A stretch of DNA of 64,000 bases from Leptospira sp. WS4.C2. Lineage in GTDB: Bacteria > Spirochaetota > Leptospiria > Leptospirales > Leptospiraceae. The notes below the pieces were generated by a model that saw only the letters and a program-made list of their open reading frames with translations, did not search any database and was not told the DNA's origin. Made by a program: the position numbers and the translations under genes. The stretch is from NCBI RefSeq assembly GCF_040833985.1, contig NZ_CP162139.1:1570001-1634000 (forward strand), given 5' to 3'. This document shows, one piece after another, positions 1-10,818 of the stretch (its first letter is position 1; each line of letters starts with the position of its first letter).

Positions 1-2404
1 TGGCAATTTTTAATATTTCCTTTGTTTCCACATAGGAAATATTAATTTTACATACCATATCGGTTCGAGCATATTTGATCGCATTGGTTAGAATGTTGTT
101 GATGATACTATCGAAGTAGGCTTGAAACCCCAATAATTCTATACCTTCGGGAATATGATTTCTGAATTCTATCTCTCGTTTCGCCCCATTCGTTAAGAGG
201 AGAATTTGTGCTTCGATACTTTCTCTAATTAAAATTTTTGATTTTGGAAGTTCCTTCGAATCTCTTTCAATATTCAATAATTCATTGAGGTTACGAATGA
301 TTTGATCTAGTTGGAAGGACGAGGATTCGATAAGACCAATAAGTTCTGTATTGGATGGGGTTTCCTTTAGCATTGATGTCAAACTGATTAGGTTTGCAAT
401 CGGAGCTCGAAGGTTATGTGAGGTAATATAAGTATATTCTTTTAGTCTTTCGTTTTGTTTGTTTGTAACTTGAACTAAAGATTCTAATTCTTTGTTTTTA
501 CTGAGTAATAAGATCTCTTTATCTAGGAGTGACTCTTGGATGAGTTTTTCGTTATGAATATTTTGAATGGCTCCATAGAATCCTACACAGTTATTTTCTA
601 AAAATTTTGGAGTAGCAATGATCCGAATCCAAAACTCATTTCCTGAGCTGGTACGAACAAGAGATTCCAAATCAAAAGTATCTTTCGTTTCGATACAATG
701 AATTTCTTTTTGTTTTAGGGTTGGGCCAAATTCTTCCGTTCCAAAAAATCGTAAATCGACATCAAAAACGTTTTTAGAAGTCGTTATCAGAATTTCTGTT
801 GCCACTTGCGATAGTGTGATTTGTTTGTGAACGAGGTCATAATCAAAACTTCCGACTTTAGCTAGACGATTGGTTCGAAGGAGAAGTTCCTCCATTCTCT
901 TTCTGTCTGAGATGTCTCTAGTTTGGATCACAAGTCCATCGTTAGTTGGAATGACTTGATGAAAATAATAACCAGGTGCCACATAGTTTCCCGGAATTTG
1001 AAATTCTCGTTCTATAGGAATTTTTGTTTCTACTACATTTTTATAGTCTTCGAAGAATCCATTTTCACGATTGATAGGAAAAAGTTGGCAAATTCCTTTA
1101 CCTAACAATTCTTCTTTTTTCATTCCGAGTTGTTCTTCTCCTTTTTGGTTTACATCAGAAATAATAAAGTCAATGATGTCCCCATCTTTATTTTTTGAGG
1201 TTTCTAGAAAGTAAATAGCTTCTAGTGCTGAGTTCATCGCAGCTTGGTATCGATGGCTACTAATTTGGTATTTTAAATCGATTTCTTTCTCTTTGGTGAT
1301 GTCTTTGGCGGCTCCAATAATAGAGATGATTTTACCTTCCGCATTCATAATCGGTTTTGTGTAATCACGTAACCATTTGATATTTCCTGACTTTGTGCGA
1401 ATTCGGTATTCGATCACCCCGGTTTCTCCTTTCAAAGTCTTTGCCATACGTTCAGCAATAATGGGGAGATCTTCTTTTAAAATGACATGAAACCAACCAC
1501 CTAACTTCCCGATTTCTTCGATGGAATAACCGGAAGTTGTGTTTAGTTCTTTGGAGCTCCATTCAGCGATAATTTCTCCATCTAAGATCTTTGCCGTGTA
1601 AATATAATCGGAAGTAATCTCCGTGACCAATCGTAATCGGTCTTCTAGAGTTTGTTTTTCTGTTATATCGCGAGAAACACCAACAATTTCTTTAATGTTC
1701 CCACTTGCATCAAGGATCGGATTTTTTACTGTTTCTAGGATTCTTGTGATACCATCAGGTCCAAGATTTGGTTCTTTTCTTACGTAACTAGTTTCTCCGG
1801 TTTCGAATACTTTTCTATCTTCGGAATTGTAGGCTTTTGTGTATTCTTCTTGGTTGTAAGCAACATCTTGGATACCTATTAATTCTTGTTTCGATACTCC
1901 ATAAAAATCTGCACATGCTTGGTTTACATAGGTCACTTGGAAATTTTTATTTTTACAAAAAACTAAATCGGTAATGGAATCTAATATTTGAGAAAAATAT
2001 ATTTCTCTTTCTTTTGCATATTTTTCCAGCTCCTTTGTTTTGGTTTGATCTGAAAAACTCGCGAGCAGATGAGTGGTATTCCCAAGTTTATCTTTGGAAC
2101 TATAAGCATTAATGCTGATATCAAAAGTAGATCTATCTTTTCTTTTAGCAAGTAGCTCACCAGTCCAATGAGACTTGGAAAGGATTTCGGATAAGATGAG
2201 TTTTAATTTTTCTTTGTCTGGAGTGAAATTAGATGCATTTTTCCCGATTATTTCGCTATCTTGATGATAACCCCATAAAGAAACAAAGGCAGAGTTTACA
2301 TATTGTAAATTTCCTTCCAAATCGGAGATTGCTATCGCATTTAGCGACTGTTCCAATATGGTGTTGATCAGTCTTTGGTCTGTAAGTTCCAATCCCATCG
2401 CCAT
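1..2404 (-). CDS. Multi-PAS sensor histidine kinase, C-terminus cut by window edge
   Basis: The reading frame is open from an ATG at 2404 to the window edge, giving about 801 visible residues. Several PAS/PAC repeats follow one another, with recurrent signatures such as GYSIEEIG, EYRIRTKSGNIKWLRDYT and VGVSRDITEKQ. A HisKA-type dimerisation helix follows, with phospho-acceptor His about 663 in SHNLRAPI. The N-box of the ATPase domain (SIINNILTNAIKYAR) is the last motif before the edge. There is no transmembrane segment, so this is a cytoplasmic sensor that autophosphorylates on His. The SHNLRAPI form of the H-box is common in PAS-rich kinases of spirochaetes and Bacteroidetes. It lies 44 bases downstream of the FadL-like gene on the same strand. 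No good ribosome-binding site is seen, so the start is only likely; ATG 2398 is an alternative. The ligand and partner regulator are unknown. Confidence 0.88.
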   Translation of the reverse strand, partial: MAMGLELTDQRLINTILEQSLNAIAISDLEGNLQYVNSAFVSLWGYHQDSEIIGKNASNFTPDKEKLKLILSEILSKSHWTGELLAKRKDRSTFDISINAYSSKDKLGNTTHLLASFSDQTKTKELEKYAKEREIYFSQILDSITDLVFCKNKNFQVTYVNQACADFYGVSKQELIGIQDVAYNQEEYTKAYNSEDRKVFETGETSYVRKEPNLGPDGITRILETVKNPILDASGNIKEIVGVSRDITEKQTLEDRLRLVTEITSDYIYTAKILDGEIIAEWSSKELNTTSGYSIEEIGKLGGWFHVILKEDLPIIAERMAKTLKGETGVIEYRIRTKSGNIKWLRDYTKPIMNAEGKIISIIGAAKDITKEKEIDLKYQISSHRYQAAMNSALEAIYFLETSKNKDGDIIDFIISDVNQKGEEQLGMKKEELLGKGICQLFPINRENGFFEDYKNVVETKIPIEREFQIPGNYVAPGYYFHQVIPTNDGLVIQTRDISDRKRMEELLLRTNRLAKVGSFDYDLVHKQITLSQVATEILITTSKNVFDVDLRFFGTEEFGPTLKQKEIHCIETKDTFDLESLVRTSSGNEFWIRIIATPKFLENNCVGFYGAIQNIHNEKLIQESLLDKEILLLSKNKELESLVQVTNKQNERLKEYTYITSHNLRAPIANLISLTSMLKETPSNTELIGLIESSSFQLDQIIRNLNELLNIERDSKELPKSKILIRESIEAQILLLTNGAKREIEFRNHIPEGIELLGFQAYFDSIINNILTNAIKYARTDMVCKINISYVETKEILKIA

Positions 2405-2448
2405 AAAAATGACAAATGGATACTTGCGGACAAGTAAAATATAAAAAA

Positions 2449-3927
2449 TTAATTTCTCGAGCTGACCATGATATATACTGAGTGGGCGCTGTATTCAAAT
2501 GACTGAGATAAGGAGTTAGGATCAATACGAGAATTTCCATTTCCCACTTCTCTAATGTAAGTAACAGAAACGGAAGATTTGGACGTGACCCAAGAAAATC
2601 CTAAGCTTATTCCCTTGTTTCTCGAATATTCATTTCTTGGATTTGTTCCAGAACGGGCCACTTTGTAAATCAAACTAGCATCACCCGAATTCACTTGCAC
2701 TTGGTTTCCGTAAGCGTTTTGTAAATATAAGTCAACTGCAGACTCTGTCCAGGAAATTGGTTTTGTATTTGGTTCGTTTGTATAAATACCAGCTAATACA
2801 GAAAAGGTGTCAGCCAGATAGTATTCCATCCCGGCTGCAAAGTTGGTTGTGGAAACCCTTGTCAGTTCCCGAATTTCAGTATCATTGATTGTATATGTGA
2901 CTCTCCGTCCCAAAGCACTGATTTCATCTTGATTCCTTCGGGATTTATACCCAGTTGTGTAGATCATATCAAAGGATGCTAAAAAGCGAGACGTGGGAAA
3001 ATAAGCAATACCAAATCTCATTTCGGATGTTTGTGGAATCGAAGTAATCAGTTTGGGCCTTTGGGTCAGAACTCCGGCTTCTATTGCCGAGGCTCCAACG
3101 CCTGTGCCTTCAATAAAATCAATTGCGGAGGATCCAGGCCTTCTTGTTGAATCTGCATACACCTCGTTATAGAGACGATTTCCTCCCATAACAAATATAT
3201 GGCGATAACTCATTCCAAGAGAAACCTTTTGAACCGGTTGGTATTGGATTCCAAGAACTGGCATAATACCTGAGGTTCTACGGTTATCTACATAAGAACG
3301 CATTACATAACTAAGGTCTGAAAATTGTTGAAACTGTGTCCTCGATACTTCCTTTGTATCATTCATATAGTAAAGAGTAGCGCCAATAGAAAGTTTGTCG
3401 GTAAGAAGGTAAGCTACACTCGGTCCCACAAGGAGTTGGTTGTATCTTTCTTTCGTAAAGTTTCTTGTGGAGTTGATCGATGGAGATACTAGTGGATAAT
3501 TCACTTGATCAACTCGATTATAAGAATAATTGTATGTATTTACAATGGAAAATGCAAATTTCCAACGATCAAAGTTTTTCAAAAGACCAATAAAGTTGGG
3601 ATCAAAACCTTGGTGGGTTTGATTATAAACTTGGCCTGGCGTATCAATATTAATATAACTTCTTTTTACATCTTTGAAATTACTTGCTGAAATGGAAATT
3701 CTATCATTATAAGTAAATCCAAGTCCTGCCGGATTGTAATAAGCACCTGATGGATCATCGGCTATGGCAGTAAAAGCACCTCCGAGACCAGCTGCTCTTT
3801 CTCCATAGAATCCTTGAATATTATGGAAAGGTTCTGATCCAAAAAGGAAACTTGGAACAAGGAAGATTATGGAAAAGAGGTAAAGACGAATTCGAGTTTG
3901 TTTTTTTTCTAACATATTTGATTTCAA
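2449..3927 (-). CDS. OmpP1/FadL-family outer-membrane transporter
   Basis: The 492-residue protein has a signal peptide (hydrophobic LYLFSIIFLVPSFLFG, residues about 15-30) followed directly by the FadL-family hallmark GFYGERAAGLGGAFTAIADDP and a YYNPAGLG motif. The rest alternates short amphipathic strands and ends in an aromatic-rich strand, as expected of an outer-membrane beta barrel. FadL/TodX proteins move hydrophobic molecules such as long-chain fatty acids across the outer membrane. Leptospira lives on long-chain fatty acids, so uptake is a natural role, but the substrate is inferred. The gene starts one base after the stop of the upstream lipoprotein gene, so the two are almost certainly co-transcribed. 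Confidence 0.85.
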   Translation of the reverse strand: MKSNMLEKKQTRIRLYLFSIIFLVPSFLFGSEPFHNIQGFYGERAAGLGGAFTAIADDPSGAYYNPAGLGFTYNDRISISASNFKDVKRSYINIDTPGQVYNQTHQGFDPNFIGLLKNFDRWKFAFSIVNTYNYSYNRVDQVNYPLVSPSINSTRNFTKERYNQLLVGPSVAYLLTDKLSIGATLYYMNDTKEVSRTQFQQFSDLSYVMRSYVDNRRTSGIMPVLGIQYQPVQKVSLGMSYRHIFVMGGNRLYNEVYADSTRRPGSSAIDFIEGTGVGASAIEAGVLTQRPKLITSIPQTSEMRFGIAYFPTSRFLASFDMIYTTGYKSRRNQDEISALGRRVTYTINDTEIRELTRVSTTNFAAGMEYYLADTFSVLAGIYTNEPNTKPISWTESAVDLYLQNAYGNQVQVNSGDASLIYKVARSGTNPRNEYSRNKGISLGFSWVTSKSSVSVTYIREVGNGNSRIDPNSLSQSFEYSAHSVYIMVSSRN

Positions 3928-3928
3928 T

Positions 3929-5470
3929 TTAAATTTGTACGATTGTATTTGCGACTAAAGTGTACTGTTCGTTTCCATTGGTATCGATAAAATACCGCCA
4001 AACTTGTGCAGTTGGGATTTGGTCAGCACTTCCATAAAAATCTATATAATAATCAGCTCCAGGTGTTCCGTCATTTTCGTAAAACTCACCCCATCCAATA
4101 AACTCATCGGGATAGGTATTGGGATTTACTCCATTTGGCATAATCACATAAGCATCGTATTCTGTAAAACCACCATCGACTCCAATATTGCCACCAGGTA
4201 GAGCAATCGCAAAGTCTACAAATGCATCCCACTCAAATTGGTAGGCGTTTGTACCACTCTCATAAAACTGACCGTAGAGATCAGAATCATAATATCCTAA
4301 TTCTTCATATTCATCATTTGCCGGTGTAGCAATATCTCTGTAATCCACTGCAAAGTAAGCTGTGTCTCCATTTGAGTCATATGTTTCTTCTAGGTAGTAT
4401 TCTTCTTGGTTTGCGTTGTCAATGTACTCAGTTGTCACATAACCACCGATATCACTTGATTTGCCTTTTACTGAGGTTGTAATTTTGTTTCCGGCAGAAT
4501 CATCATATACAGTACTATAACTGAGAGTCACACAATTGTTTGCATTGGCATTTGTGTCGTTATCACATTCTTCGAAGGTAAATCGAGTGGTAGATTTATC
4601 AGTATTTCCTGAACCTGAAGTGACCTGTTTTATATTTAATATGGCTTTGTCTTTTTTACCGTCTTGTGTGATGTAGGTAATTGACGCTTCTACACTCAAT
4701 GAAATTCCAAATACTTTCAAGGAACGATTTATCGAACTAAAAATCTTCGTTTTGTCAGATTTGAATTTTAAACTTTTTTGAAACTGGTTGTTTGCGGGGC
4801 AGGGTTGGGGTGTTCCTATAGAATCTGCAAAAGAATAGTCGATTTCCGCATCATATTCGTTATTCGAAAGATTTCGATAAATCATTGCTGGCGTAGGAAC
4901 TGCTTGTCCAATAAAAGGAAGTATCCCTTCATTCTGTAAACTTACCAGTTCTCCTCTGGCTTCCTCTTGGCTTAGACCAAGTCGTTCAATACCCTCAAGG
5001 AACTCGTCTTCCATCGATTGAGTGATCCGAACCGTTGAGGTTCCACCAGGAATACAAACGCCAGGATTTGCTTTTGCAGTGCTATAAGCTGCACTAATGA
5101 GAACCAAATCACGTTTGGAATCTCTTAAAATCTCTGCAACAATAGAGGTTCCTTCCGTTAAAAAGGCTTGGCCCGTAAATCCATAATCAAATGTATCTTG
5201 AGCAATACCTTTGGAGACTGATACGGCTTTTATCGATTTTGGTATTCTGCGAATAGAAGCCCCAAGTCCTGAGGATGGTTTTCGAATGGAACGAGGAACC
5301 GCGACACTCAAATTGGAAGGAAGTTCGGAATTGATATTAGAACTGAGTAAATTTCTGATTAAAAAGCGAGTGACTAACGCTTCTAAGGAATTACTTTCAT
5401 CTTTCTCTTTTTTGCAATTGGTAAAAGTGAAGAAAACAATAAGGAATAATAGAAATAGATGATTCATCAC
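3929..5470 (-). CDS. Large secreted lipoprotein of unknown function
   Basis: The 513-residue protein begins with a short lipoprotein signal (MMNHLFLLFLIVFFTFTNC) with Cys about 19. Asn at -1 fits the relaxed spirochaete lipobox, and the charged KKEKDES follows the Cys. The mature part is rich in Thr, Ser, Asp and Tyr, with a run of aromatic/acidic beta-type segments towards the C-terminus. No enzyme motif is recognised. Gene order (lipoprotein, then FadL-like barrel one base later) suggests a lipoprotein partner of that barrel, possibly a surface-exposed or periplasmic accessory, but this is inference. It is divergent from the M48 peptidase gene with 96 bases between, which must hold promoters for both directions. 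Confidence 0.8.
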   Translation of the reverse strand: MMNHLFLLFLIVFFTFTNCKKEKDESNSLEALVTRFLIRNLLSSNINSELPSNLSVAVPRSIRKPSSGLGASIRRIPKSIKAVSVSKGIAQDTFDYGFTGQAFLTEGTSIVAEILRDSKRDLVLISAAYSTAKANPGVCIPGGTSTVRITQSMEDEFLEGIERLGLSQEEARGELVSLQNEGILPFIGQAVPTPAMIYRNLSNNEYDAEIDYSFADSIGTPQPCPANNQFQKSLKFKSDKTKIFSSINRSLKVFGISLSVEASITYITQDGKKDKAILNIKQVTSGSGNTDKSTTRFTFEECDNDTNANANNCVTLSYSTVYDDSAGNKITTSVKGKSSDIGGYVTTEYIDNANQEEYYLEETYDSNGDTAYFAVDYRDIATPANDEYEELGYYDSDLYGQFYESGTNAYQFEWDAFVDFAIALPGGNIGVDGGFTEYDAYVIMPNGVNPNTYPDEFIGWGEFYENDGTPGADYYIDFYGSADQIPTAQVWRYFIDTNGNEQYTLVANTIVQI

Positions 5471-5566
5471 GGCTTCATTTCAAGAGCAGGAAAGGAAATG
5501 TCAAATCTAAAGTCTTTAAGTAAAAAAAGAGTTTCCAAAGGATTGCTAAAAATCATAATTTCTTGA

Positions 5567-6793
5567 ATGAGAGCCCTATCTCGTATCTTTTTGTTTCTTT
5601 TTTTAGCACAAACACTTGTTGCTAAGGGCAATGTATACGTACAAAGCACAAAAGCAAAACTTCTATCCCAACCCAAACTCAGTACCGATGGTTTTCCACT
5701 GCAAATGGGAGAACTACTAACCCCTGTCAGCGAACAAGGACTGTTTGTCCAGGTTCGAGTTCAGGATAGAGTGGGTTGGGTTTCTAAATTATTTGTATCT
5801 CCTCTCCCTCCGGGAAACCAAATTAAATTGGGTGTCACCTCAAATTCATCAGAAGCAGTTGTAGCAAGGCAACGAGCCTCCGATTTCACAAAAACAGCCG
5901 CAGCCAGGGGACTATCGGAAACTCAAAAAATGAGAGTCCGAGGGGAAGGTGAATTGTATGACTTCGAATCTCTCCGTTGGCTTGAGTCTGTTCCTTCTGA
6001 TACACCAATATCTAATGAAAATGCGGTGATAGAAAATAAAGAAAATTCGAATATTCTGAATTTCTTATTTTTCAAATCAGAATTGCAGGTTTTGAAAGAA
6101 ACTAAAGCAGAAGTGAAACTGGGTCGCTCTCTTGCTGCCAGATTATTAAAAAAATACAGTCTTGTTAAAGATACAGAACTTACTAAATATTTAAATGAAG
6201 TCGCTTCTCATATCGCCTCTGTTTCCTCTCGTAAGGATTTGAATTTTCGAGTTGGTGTCATTGAATCCCCAGAAATCAATGCTTTTGCTTGTCCCGGTGG
6301 ATATATTTTGATTACGACTGGAAGTCTTAAAAAAATTCATTCGGAATCAGAGCTTGCTGGAATCATAGGGCATGAAATGGGACACATTGTCCTTTTCCAC
6401 AACGGAGAATTCAAACAGTCAGACGTTTATTTAGATATTCTTTCTAGTCTTTTGGCACCACCGGGAGCAGAAGTTGTGAATGCAGCTACTTCCACTGTTT
6501 TGGATGAAATGGAAAAACAACTCTTTGAAACTGGAAGAGATATGAAATTGGAATTGGAAGCCGATGAAGCAGCTATCGGATTAACTAGTCAAGCTGGGTA
6601 TGCACCGATTGGTCTTTCCAATTACTTAACTACATTATCCAAGTCCGAAGGTACGGATACTTTTAAAAAAACACATCCTGATACCACGATTCGGATCGCC
6701 AAATTGGTGTTTTTTGAGTCATCGATTTCCTCGGACAATTCACCGATCGTAAAAGACCGTTGGAGTGAATTCAAATCCAAACTAAAACCATGA
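5567..6793 (+). CDS. Exported SH3-domain M48 metallopeptidase
   Basis: The 408-residue protein has a signal peptide (SRIFLFLFLAQTLVA), then a bacterial SH3-type domain (about residues 22-80, ending GWVSKLFVSPLPPG) and a peptidase family M48 domain (about 190-390). The zinc site is HEMGH (His 269, Glu 270, His 273), with the third ligand in ELEADEAA (Glu about 331), so the active site is complete. This is the BepA/YfgC/LoiP-like arrangement of periplasmic proteases that handle misassembled outer-membrane proteins. The SH3 domain would add a wall- or peptide-binding function. The last four bases (ATGA) overlap the start of the CHASE2 cyclase gene, implying translational coupling. The substrate is not known. 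Confidence 0.88.
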   Translation: MRALSRIFLFLFLAQTLVAKGNVYVQSTKAKLLSQPKLSTDGFPLQMGELLTPVSEQGLFVQVRVQDRVGWVSKLFVSPLPPGNQIKLGVTSNSSEAVVARQRASDFTKTAAARGLSETQKMRVRGEGELYDFESLRWLESVPSDTPISNENAVIENKENSNILNFLFFKSELQVLKETKAEVKLGRSLAARLLKKYSLVKDTELTKYLNEVASHIASVSSRKDLNFRVGVIESPEINAFACPGGYILITTGSLKKIHSESELAGIIGHEMGHIVLFHNGEFKQSDVYLDILSSLLAPPGAEVVNAATSTVLDEMEKQLFETGRDMKLELEADEAAIGLTSQAGYAPIGLSNYLTTLSKSEGTDTFKKTHPDTTIRIAKLVFFESSISSDNSPIVKDRWSEFKSKLKP

Positions 6794-8958
6794 AACAACG
6801 AAAATTCTTTTTACCTTTTTTCTTAATGGTTCTTGTACCTGCATTGTTATTAAGTTTGCTCTCTCTTTTTGGTTTTTCGCAAACGCTGAATCGAAAGTTA
6901 TCCGATTCTTTTTTCCATTTACTTCCTTCACACCATAGTTTTTCCAAAGAGATTGTTATCATTGATATAGATGAACAGAGTATTGCTAAATATGCTGACC
7001 ATCCAGAACTTGGACAGTGGCCTTGGAAAAGAACCATCTATCCCACGCTCATTAGTTATACGAAACTAATAGCACCGCCAAAGTTAACGATTATTGATAT
7101 CCTCTTCACAGAAAGATCAGATTACGATGAATCATTGGTTGCGGCCAATATCAATTTAGGAGAAATTTCTCACGCGGCGAATTTTCGAGATGGGGGGATT
7201 GTGATTCCTCGAAAGGGTGAGGAGGACCTGTCGCAGAAATTCTCTGTTCCTATTCCTTTGGACACAAACTTCCCTCGATATGAAAATGCTTCTTTTCCCA
7301 TTGGAGTAGTAGGGGAAACAGCACCTATGATCCATGTTGTCAATGTTATTCCTGATAGTGACGGGATCCTTCGTCGGTTTACTCCGTTTATCCGATGGAA
7401 AGATAAACATTTCCCTACGCTTGCCTTGCAGGCATTTGTTTCCGGTGAAAATTATCAGACACAATGGGAAGATGGCCAGTTTTGGATTCAAAAAACTGAA
7501 AAAAAACAAGAAGTTCCTTTGGGAAAGGATGGATTGGTCCGGGCCTATTTTTATACAGAAGAAGAATTAAGAAACATTCCTCGTTATTCAGCTGCAGGTA
7601 TCATTGAGTCTTTAAATCAGTTGAATTCAGGTGAAATAGAAGATCCTGAAAAGCTTCTTGTTCCACCAAATATTTTTGAAAATAAAATTGTACTTATTGG
7701 AACATCTGCTGCAGCCACCCATGATGATGTGGTTACACCGCACGGACTTTTTCCTGGAGTGATTGGGCAAGCTGTGTTTGCGTCGAATTTAATCGAAGGG
7801 CATATGTTACGAGAACTTCCAGAACTTGTTGGCACTGGATTTACTTTGTTTGTACTGATTGTAGGGTTTTTTGTTCTTTTTTTCAACCAGTGGCATCTAT
7901 TAAAAAACATTTACCCTATCTTCGCCATATCGATGTTTATTGGTCTCTTCTATTTTTTATATCGAATGGATTTAGTATTACCGAGTTCTTCATTTATCAT
8001 TGCTTTCCCCATATCCTATTTGTTGGGATTTGCTTATCTTACTTATACTGAAGGAAAAGAAAAAAGAAAGTTCAATAGTATTTTGCGTAACCTTGTCGAT
8101 CCAGGTGTCGTGAGCGAAGCTCTTGAAGATATGGACGCATTAAAGAAGGGGGGAGAGTGGGAGATCACTGCATTCTTTTCAGACGTTGCAGGTTTTTCGT
8201 CCATTAGCGAAGAACTGAGTGCGAGTGATTTAGCACGGTTACTAAACGAATACCTCTCTGCCATGACAAAAATTTTAAAATCAAATTCTGGAACTTTGGA
8301 TAAATACATTGGAGATGCCATCGTTGGAATTTTTGGAGCACCCATTCAAAATAGGGAACATCCGAGACTTGCCTGCAAAACTGCGCTCGAGATGGTTACT
8401 GAGTTAGAAATTTTAAGATCCGTATGGAAAGAAAAAAAGGATTATACGGAAACGGCAAGAAATATGGCTTTTCGAATTGGGCTTAATTGTGGACCAGCTA
8501 AGGTCGGTTTTATGGGTACTGATAGTTTAGCATCTTATACCATGATGGGAGATACAGTCAATCTTGCAGCAAGGTTAGAAGCAGCAGCAAAAGATTACGG
8601 AGTATCAATCCTTGTCTCCGAAAGTATTGAATCCGTCTGCAAAGAAGAATTTCATTTCAGATTTTTAGATTGGATTCGAGTAAAAGGAAAAGAAGCTCCT
8701 GTTAAAATTTATAGTTTGGTTTGTTTTCTTTCTGCCTTATCTCCCCAAGTATTGGAAGCTGAAAAAATGTATGAAGAAGGTTTTCGGCTTTATTTAAACA
8801 GGGATTGGGAAAAGGCAATTGTGGCTTTTCAAAAAGTATCAGAGATATACGGAACTGACGATGTAACGAGCCAACTACTGATCAATCGTTGCAAATCACT
8901 TTTTAAAAATCCGCCAACACAAGATTGGGATGGTGTATTTACAAGAACTTCTAAATAA
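6790..8958 (+). CDS. CHASE2-domain class III adenylate cyclase
   Basis: The 722-residue membrane protein has one N-terminal membrane segment and a CHASE2 extracytoplasmic sensor domain (about residues 40-330, with the family's IDEQSIAKYADHPELGQWPW region). Three closely spaced membrane helices (about 345-420) precede a class III nucleotide cyclase domain (about 455-640). Both metal-binding aspartates are present (FFSDVAGF, Asp 465; YIGDAIVG, Asp 509), as are the base-contacting Lys of DKYIGD and the YTMMGDTVNLAARLE transition-state segment. Thr in place of Asp before MMGD is typical of bacterial adenylate rather than guanylate cyclases. A short TPR-like tail (about 655-700) follows. It is translationally coupled to the upstream peptidase. 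Its sensed signal is unknown. Confidence 0.92.
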   Translation: MKQRKFFLPFFLMVLVPALLLSLLSLFGFSQTLNRKLSDSFFHLLPSHHSFSKEIVIIDIDEQSIAKYADHPELGQWPWKRTIYPTLISYTKLIAPPKLTIIDILFTERSDYDESLVAANINLGEISHAANFRDGGIVIPRKGEEDLSQKFSVPIPLDTNFPRYENASFPIGVVGETAPMIHVVNVIPDSDGILRRFTPFIRWKDKHFPTLALQAFVSGENYQTQWEDGQFWIQKTEKKQEVPLGKDGLVRAYFYTEEELRNIPRYSAAGIIESLNQLNSGEIEDPEKLLVPPNIFENKIVLIGTSAAATHDDVVTPHGLFPGVIGQAVFASNLIEGHMLRELPELVGTGFTLFVLIVGFFVLFFNQWHLLKNIYPIFAISMFIGLFYFLYRMDLVLPSSSFIIAFPISYLLGFAYLTYTEGKEKRKFNSILRNLVDPGVVSEALEDMDALKKGGEWEITAFFSDVAGFSSISEELSASDLARLLNEYLSAMTKILKSNSGTLDKYIGDAIVGIFGAPIQNREHPRLACKTALEMVTELEILRSVWKEKKDYTETARNMAFRIGLNCGPAKVGFMGTDSLASYTMMGDTVNLAARLEAAAKDYGVSILVSESIESVCKEEFHFRFLDWIRVKGKEAPVKIYSLVCFLSALSPQVLEAEKMYEEGFRLYLNRDWEKAIVAFQKVSEIYGTDDVTSQLLINRCKSLFKNPPTQDWDGVFTRTSK

Positions 8959-9015
8959 TCAATTATACAAAAAAAGAAATAGAAAGAACTAGAATTTGAA
9001 AAGGAAAAAAAAGTT

Positions 9016-10818
9016 ATGGATGAAAAGGAAATAAATTCCATTTGTTGGAAATTAACTTTAGGTTTGGAGTTATTAACTTCAATACTGGCGGTCCCAATCG
9101 CTGTATTGTTTATTGTATCAGGAGGAGAATATAATTTCGAGAAGGCAGTTTACGTTGTTCTCGGTGCGAGTATTTCGCTTACGATTTCTTATATAGTGCC
9201 GACGGTCCGTTTCTTTCGATTGAGAAGTCTGATTTTGGAAACTAGATCAGAGTTTTTTTTGAGAAAATCTCTTGAAGAAAAACAAACAATCAAAGTGAAA
9301 CTTCTCAAATTTCCAAGAAACAACTTAGGTTATTTTTTAGTGCAATGGTCTCTTGGAATTCCTTTTGCCGCGATCATCACGTTTTTTTTCTTCACACCTA
9401 CTTTGGTCGAAGTAATTCCTTATGTTGTTCTTCCTGTAATCATTTATCCAGTATTAGGTGTGTCTCATTTTTTTCTTACTGAATTACGGTTGGCACCTGT
9501 GTTATCTCTACCGGATTTGAAAAATTTATCTTTAGCTCTAGATATAATTCCCAAAATAGGAATTTTCCCGAGAGTTTTTTTTACTATGTTTGCCGTTTTT
9601 AGTATGAGTATGACAACACTTGGATATTTGCTTGGAACACAAGTGACTGGAATCATCCAATTACAAAACGCTGGGATAACGATCGGTTTACTTGCTCTTT
9701 TTATCTGCATTGCAATTTATGTTTTGACTGTTCTTTTTGTTCGCGCATTACAATCTAATACTAATCAAATGGTGAAAAGATATCAAAGTCTTTCTGTTGG
9801 GGATCTGCGTGATACTGTGCCAATGATTTCAACTGATGAATTGGGTCATGGTACTTTGGCTCTTAATTCCTTTATCGAAAGTATTCGAAAGATCGCATCG
9901 GGAGTTATCAAGGAAGCGGAACGTGTCAGTGGTGATTCCAAAGTCATTGCTTCTCAAACACAAGGACTTTCCCAAGCGATGATGGAACAAGCATCCTCTA
10001 CAGAGCAGATGTCAGCAGGTATCGAGGAAATGTCTGCCAGTATTCGATCTACAGCTGTAGGGGCAAAAAATCAAAATGACATTACTAGAGCGGCCCTGCA
10101 ATCTTTGGTGGAAATGGAGTCAGTATTAGTTGATGTACATTCTTCTATGGAACGAACTGAGTCAGAAACTAAAAAGATGGAGGAGGAAATTTTTTCTGGT
10201 CAATCAACGTTACAATCAACATTACTTGCTATGGAAGAAATTGAGTCTAGTGTAGAACATACATCAGATGTAATTCAAGTCATCGGTGAGATTTCTGATA
10301 AAATTGGTCTTCTTTCTTTAAATGCTTCGATTGAGGCAGCAAGAGCAGGCGAAGCTGGCAGAGGTTTTGCTGTGGTCGCAAGTGAGATCTCCAAACTAGG
10401 TGAACAAACTCTGCAAAATACAAAACGCATTTTGGAAGCTGTTGATAAAGCGTATGAGGCATCCAAGTCTGGTCGAGTGGCCGTTTCTAACACAGAAAAA
10501 ACTTTTTCACAGATAGGAAGCTCTGTTGAAAACACTATTCATTTAATTAAAACATCGTCCGAAATGACCAAAAAACAGATGTTAATTGCGAAAGATGTTA
10601 AGGATGGCTTCGGGAACCTAACTCGTTCTGCGTTGGAGATTGAACAGAATACGGATGAACAAGCGCATACCTCTTTTGAGTTGTCGCAAAGTATTGCAAC
10701 CATTTCAGAAGGAACGGAATATCTAAATCAATTTGTCGGTGAAATTGATAAACTTTGTTCGGCGCTTTCGGATCAAGCAAACAATCTCAAACGAGACGTC
10801 AGTTTTTTTCGCATTTAA
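9016..10818 (+). CDS. Methyl-accepting chemotaxis protein
   Basis: The 600-residue protein has about six hydrophobic segments in the first 245 residues, a HAMP-like linker ([21 protein letters not shown]) and a long coiled-coil signalling domain. The signalling hairpin tip is clear: [20 protein letters not shown] followed by [13 protein letters not shown], the CheA/CheW contact region. The multi-pass N-terminus with very short loops means it probably senses within the membrane or cytoplasm rather than through a periplasmic domain. There is no C-terminal CheR/CheB pentapeptide. It begins 57 bases after the cyclase gene with an AAAGGAAAA-type ribosome-binding site, so it may share that transcript. 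Confidence 0.93.
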   Translation: MDEKEINSICWKLTLGLELLTSILAVPIAVLFIVSGGEYNFEKAVYVVLGASISLTISYIVPTVRFFRLRSLILETRSEFFLRKSLEEKQTIKVKLLKFPRNNLGYFLVQWSLGIPFAAIITFFFFTPTLVEVIPYVVLPVIIYPVLGVSHFFLTELRLAPVLSLPDLKNLSLALDIIPKIGIFPRVFFTMFAVFSMSMTTLGYLLGTQVTGIIQLQNAGITIGLLALFICIAIYVLTVLFVRALQSNTNQMVKRYQSLSVGDLRDTVPMISTDELGHGTLALNSFIESIRKIASGVIKEAERVSGDSKVIASQTQGLSQAMMEQASSTEQMSAGIEEMSASIRSTAVGAKNQNDITRAALQSLVEMESVLVDVHSSMERTESETKKMEEEIFSGQSTLQSTLLAMEEIESSVEHTSDVIQVIGEISDKIGLLSLNASIEAARAGEAGRGFAVVASEISKLGEQTLQNTKRILEAVDKAYEASKSGRVAVSNTEKTFSQIGSSVENTIHLIKTSSEMTKKQMLIAKDVKDGFGNLTRSALEIEQNTDEQAHTSFELSQSIATISEGTEYLNQFVGEIDKLCSALSDQANNLKRDVSFFRI

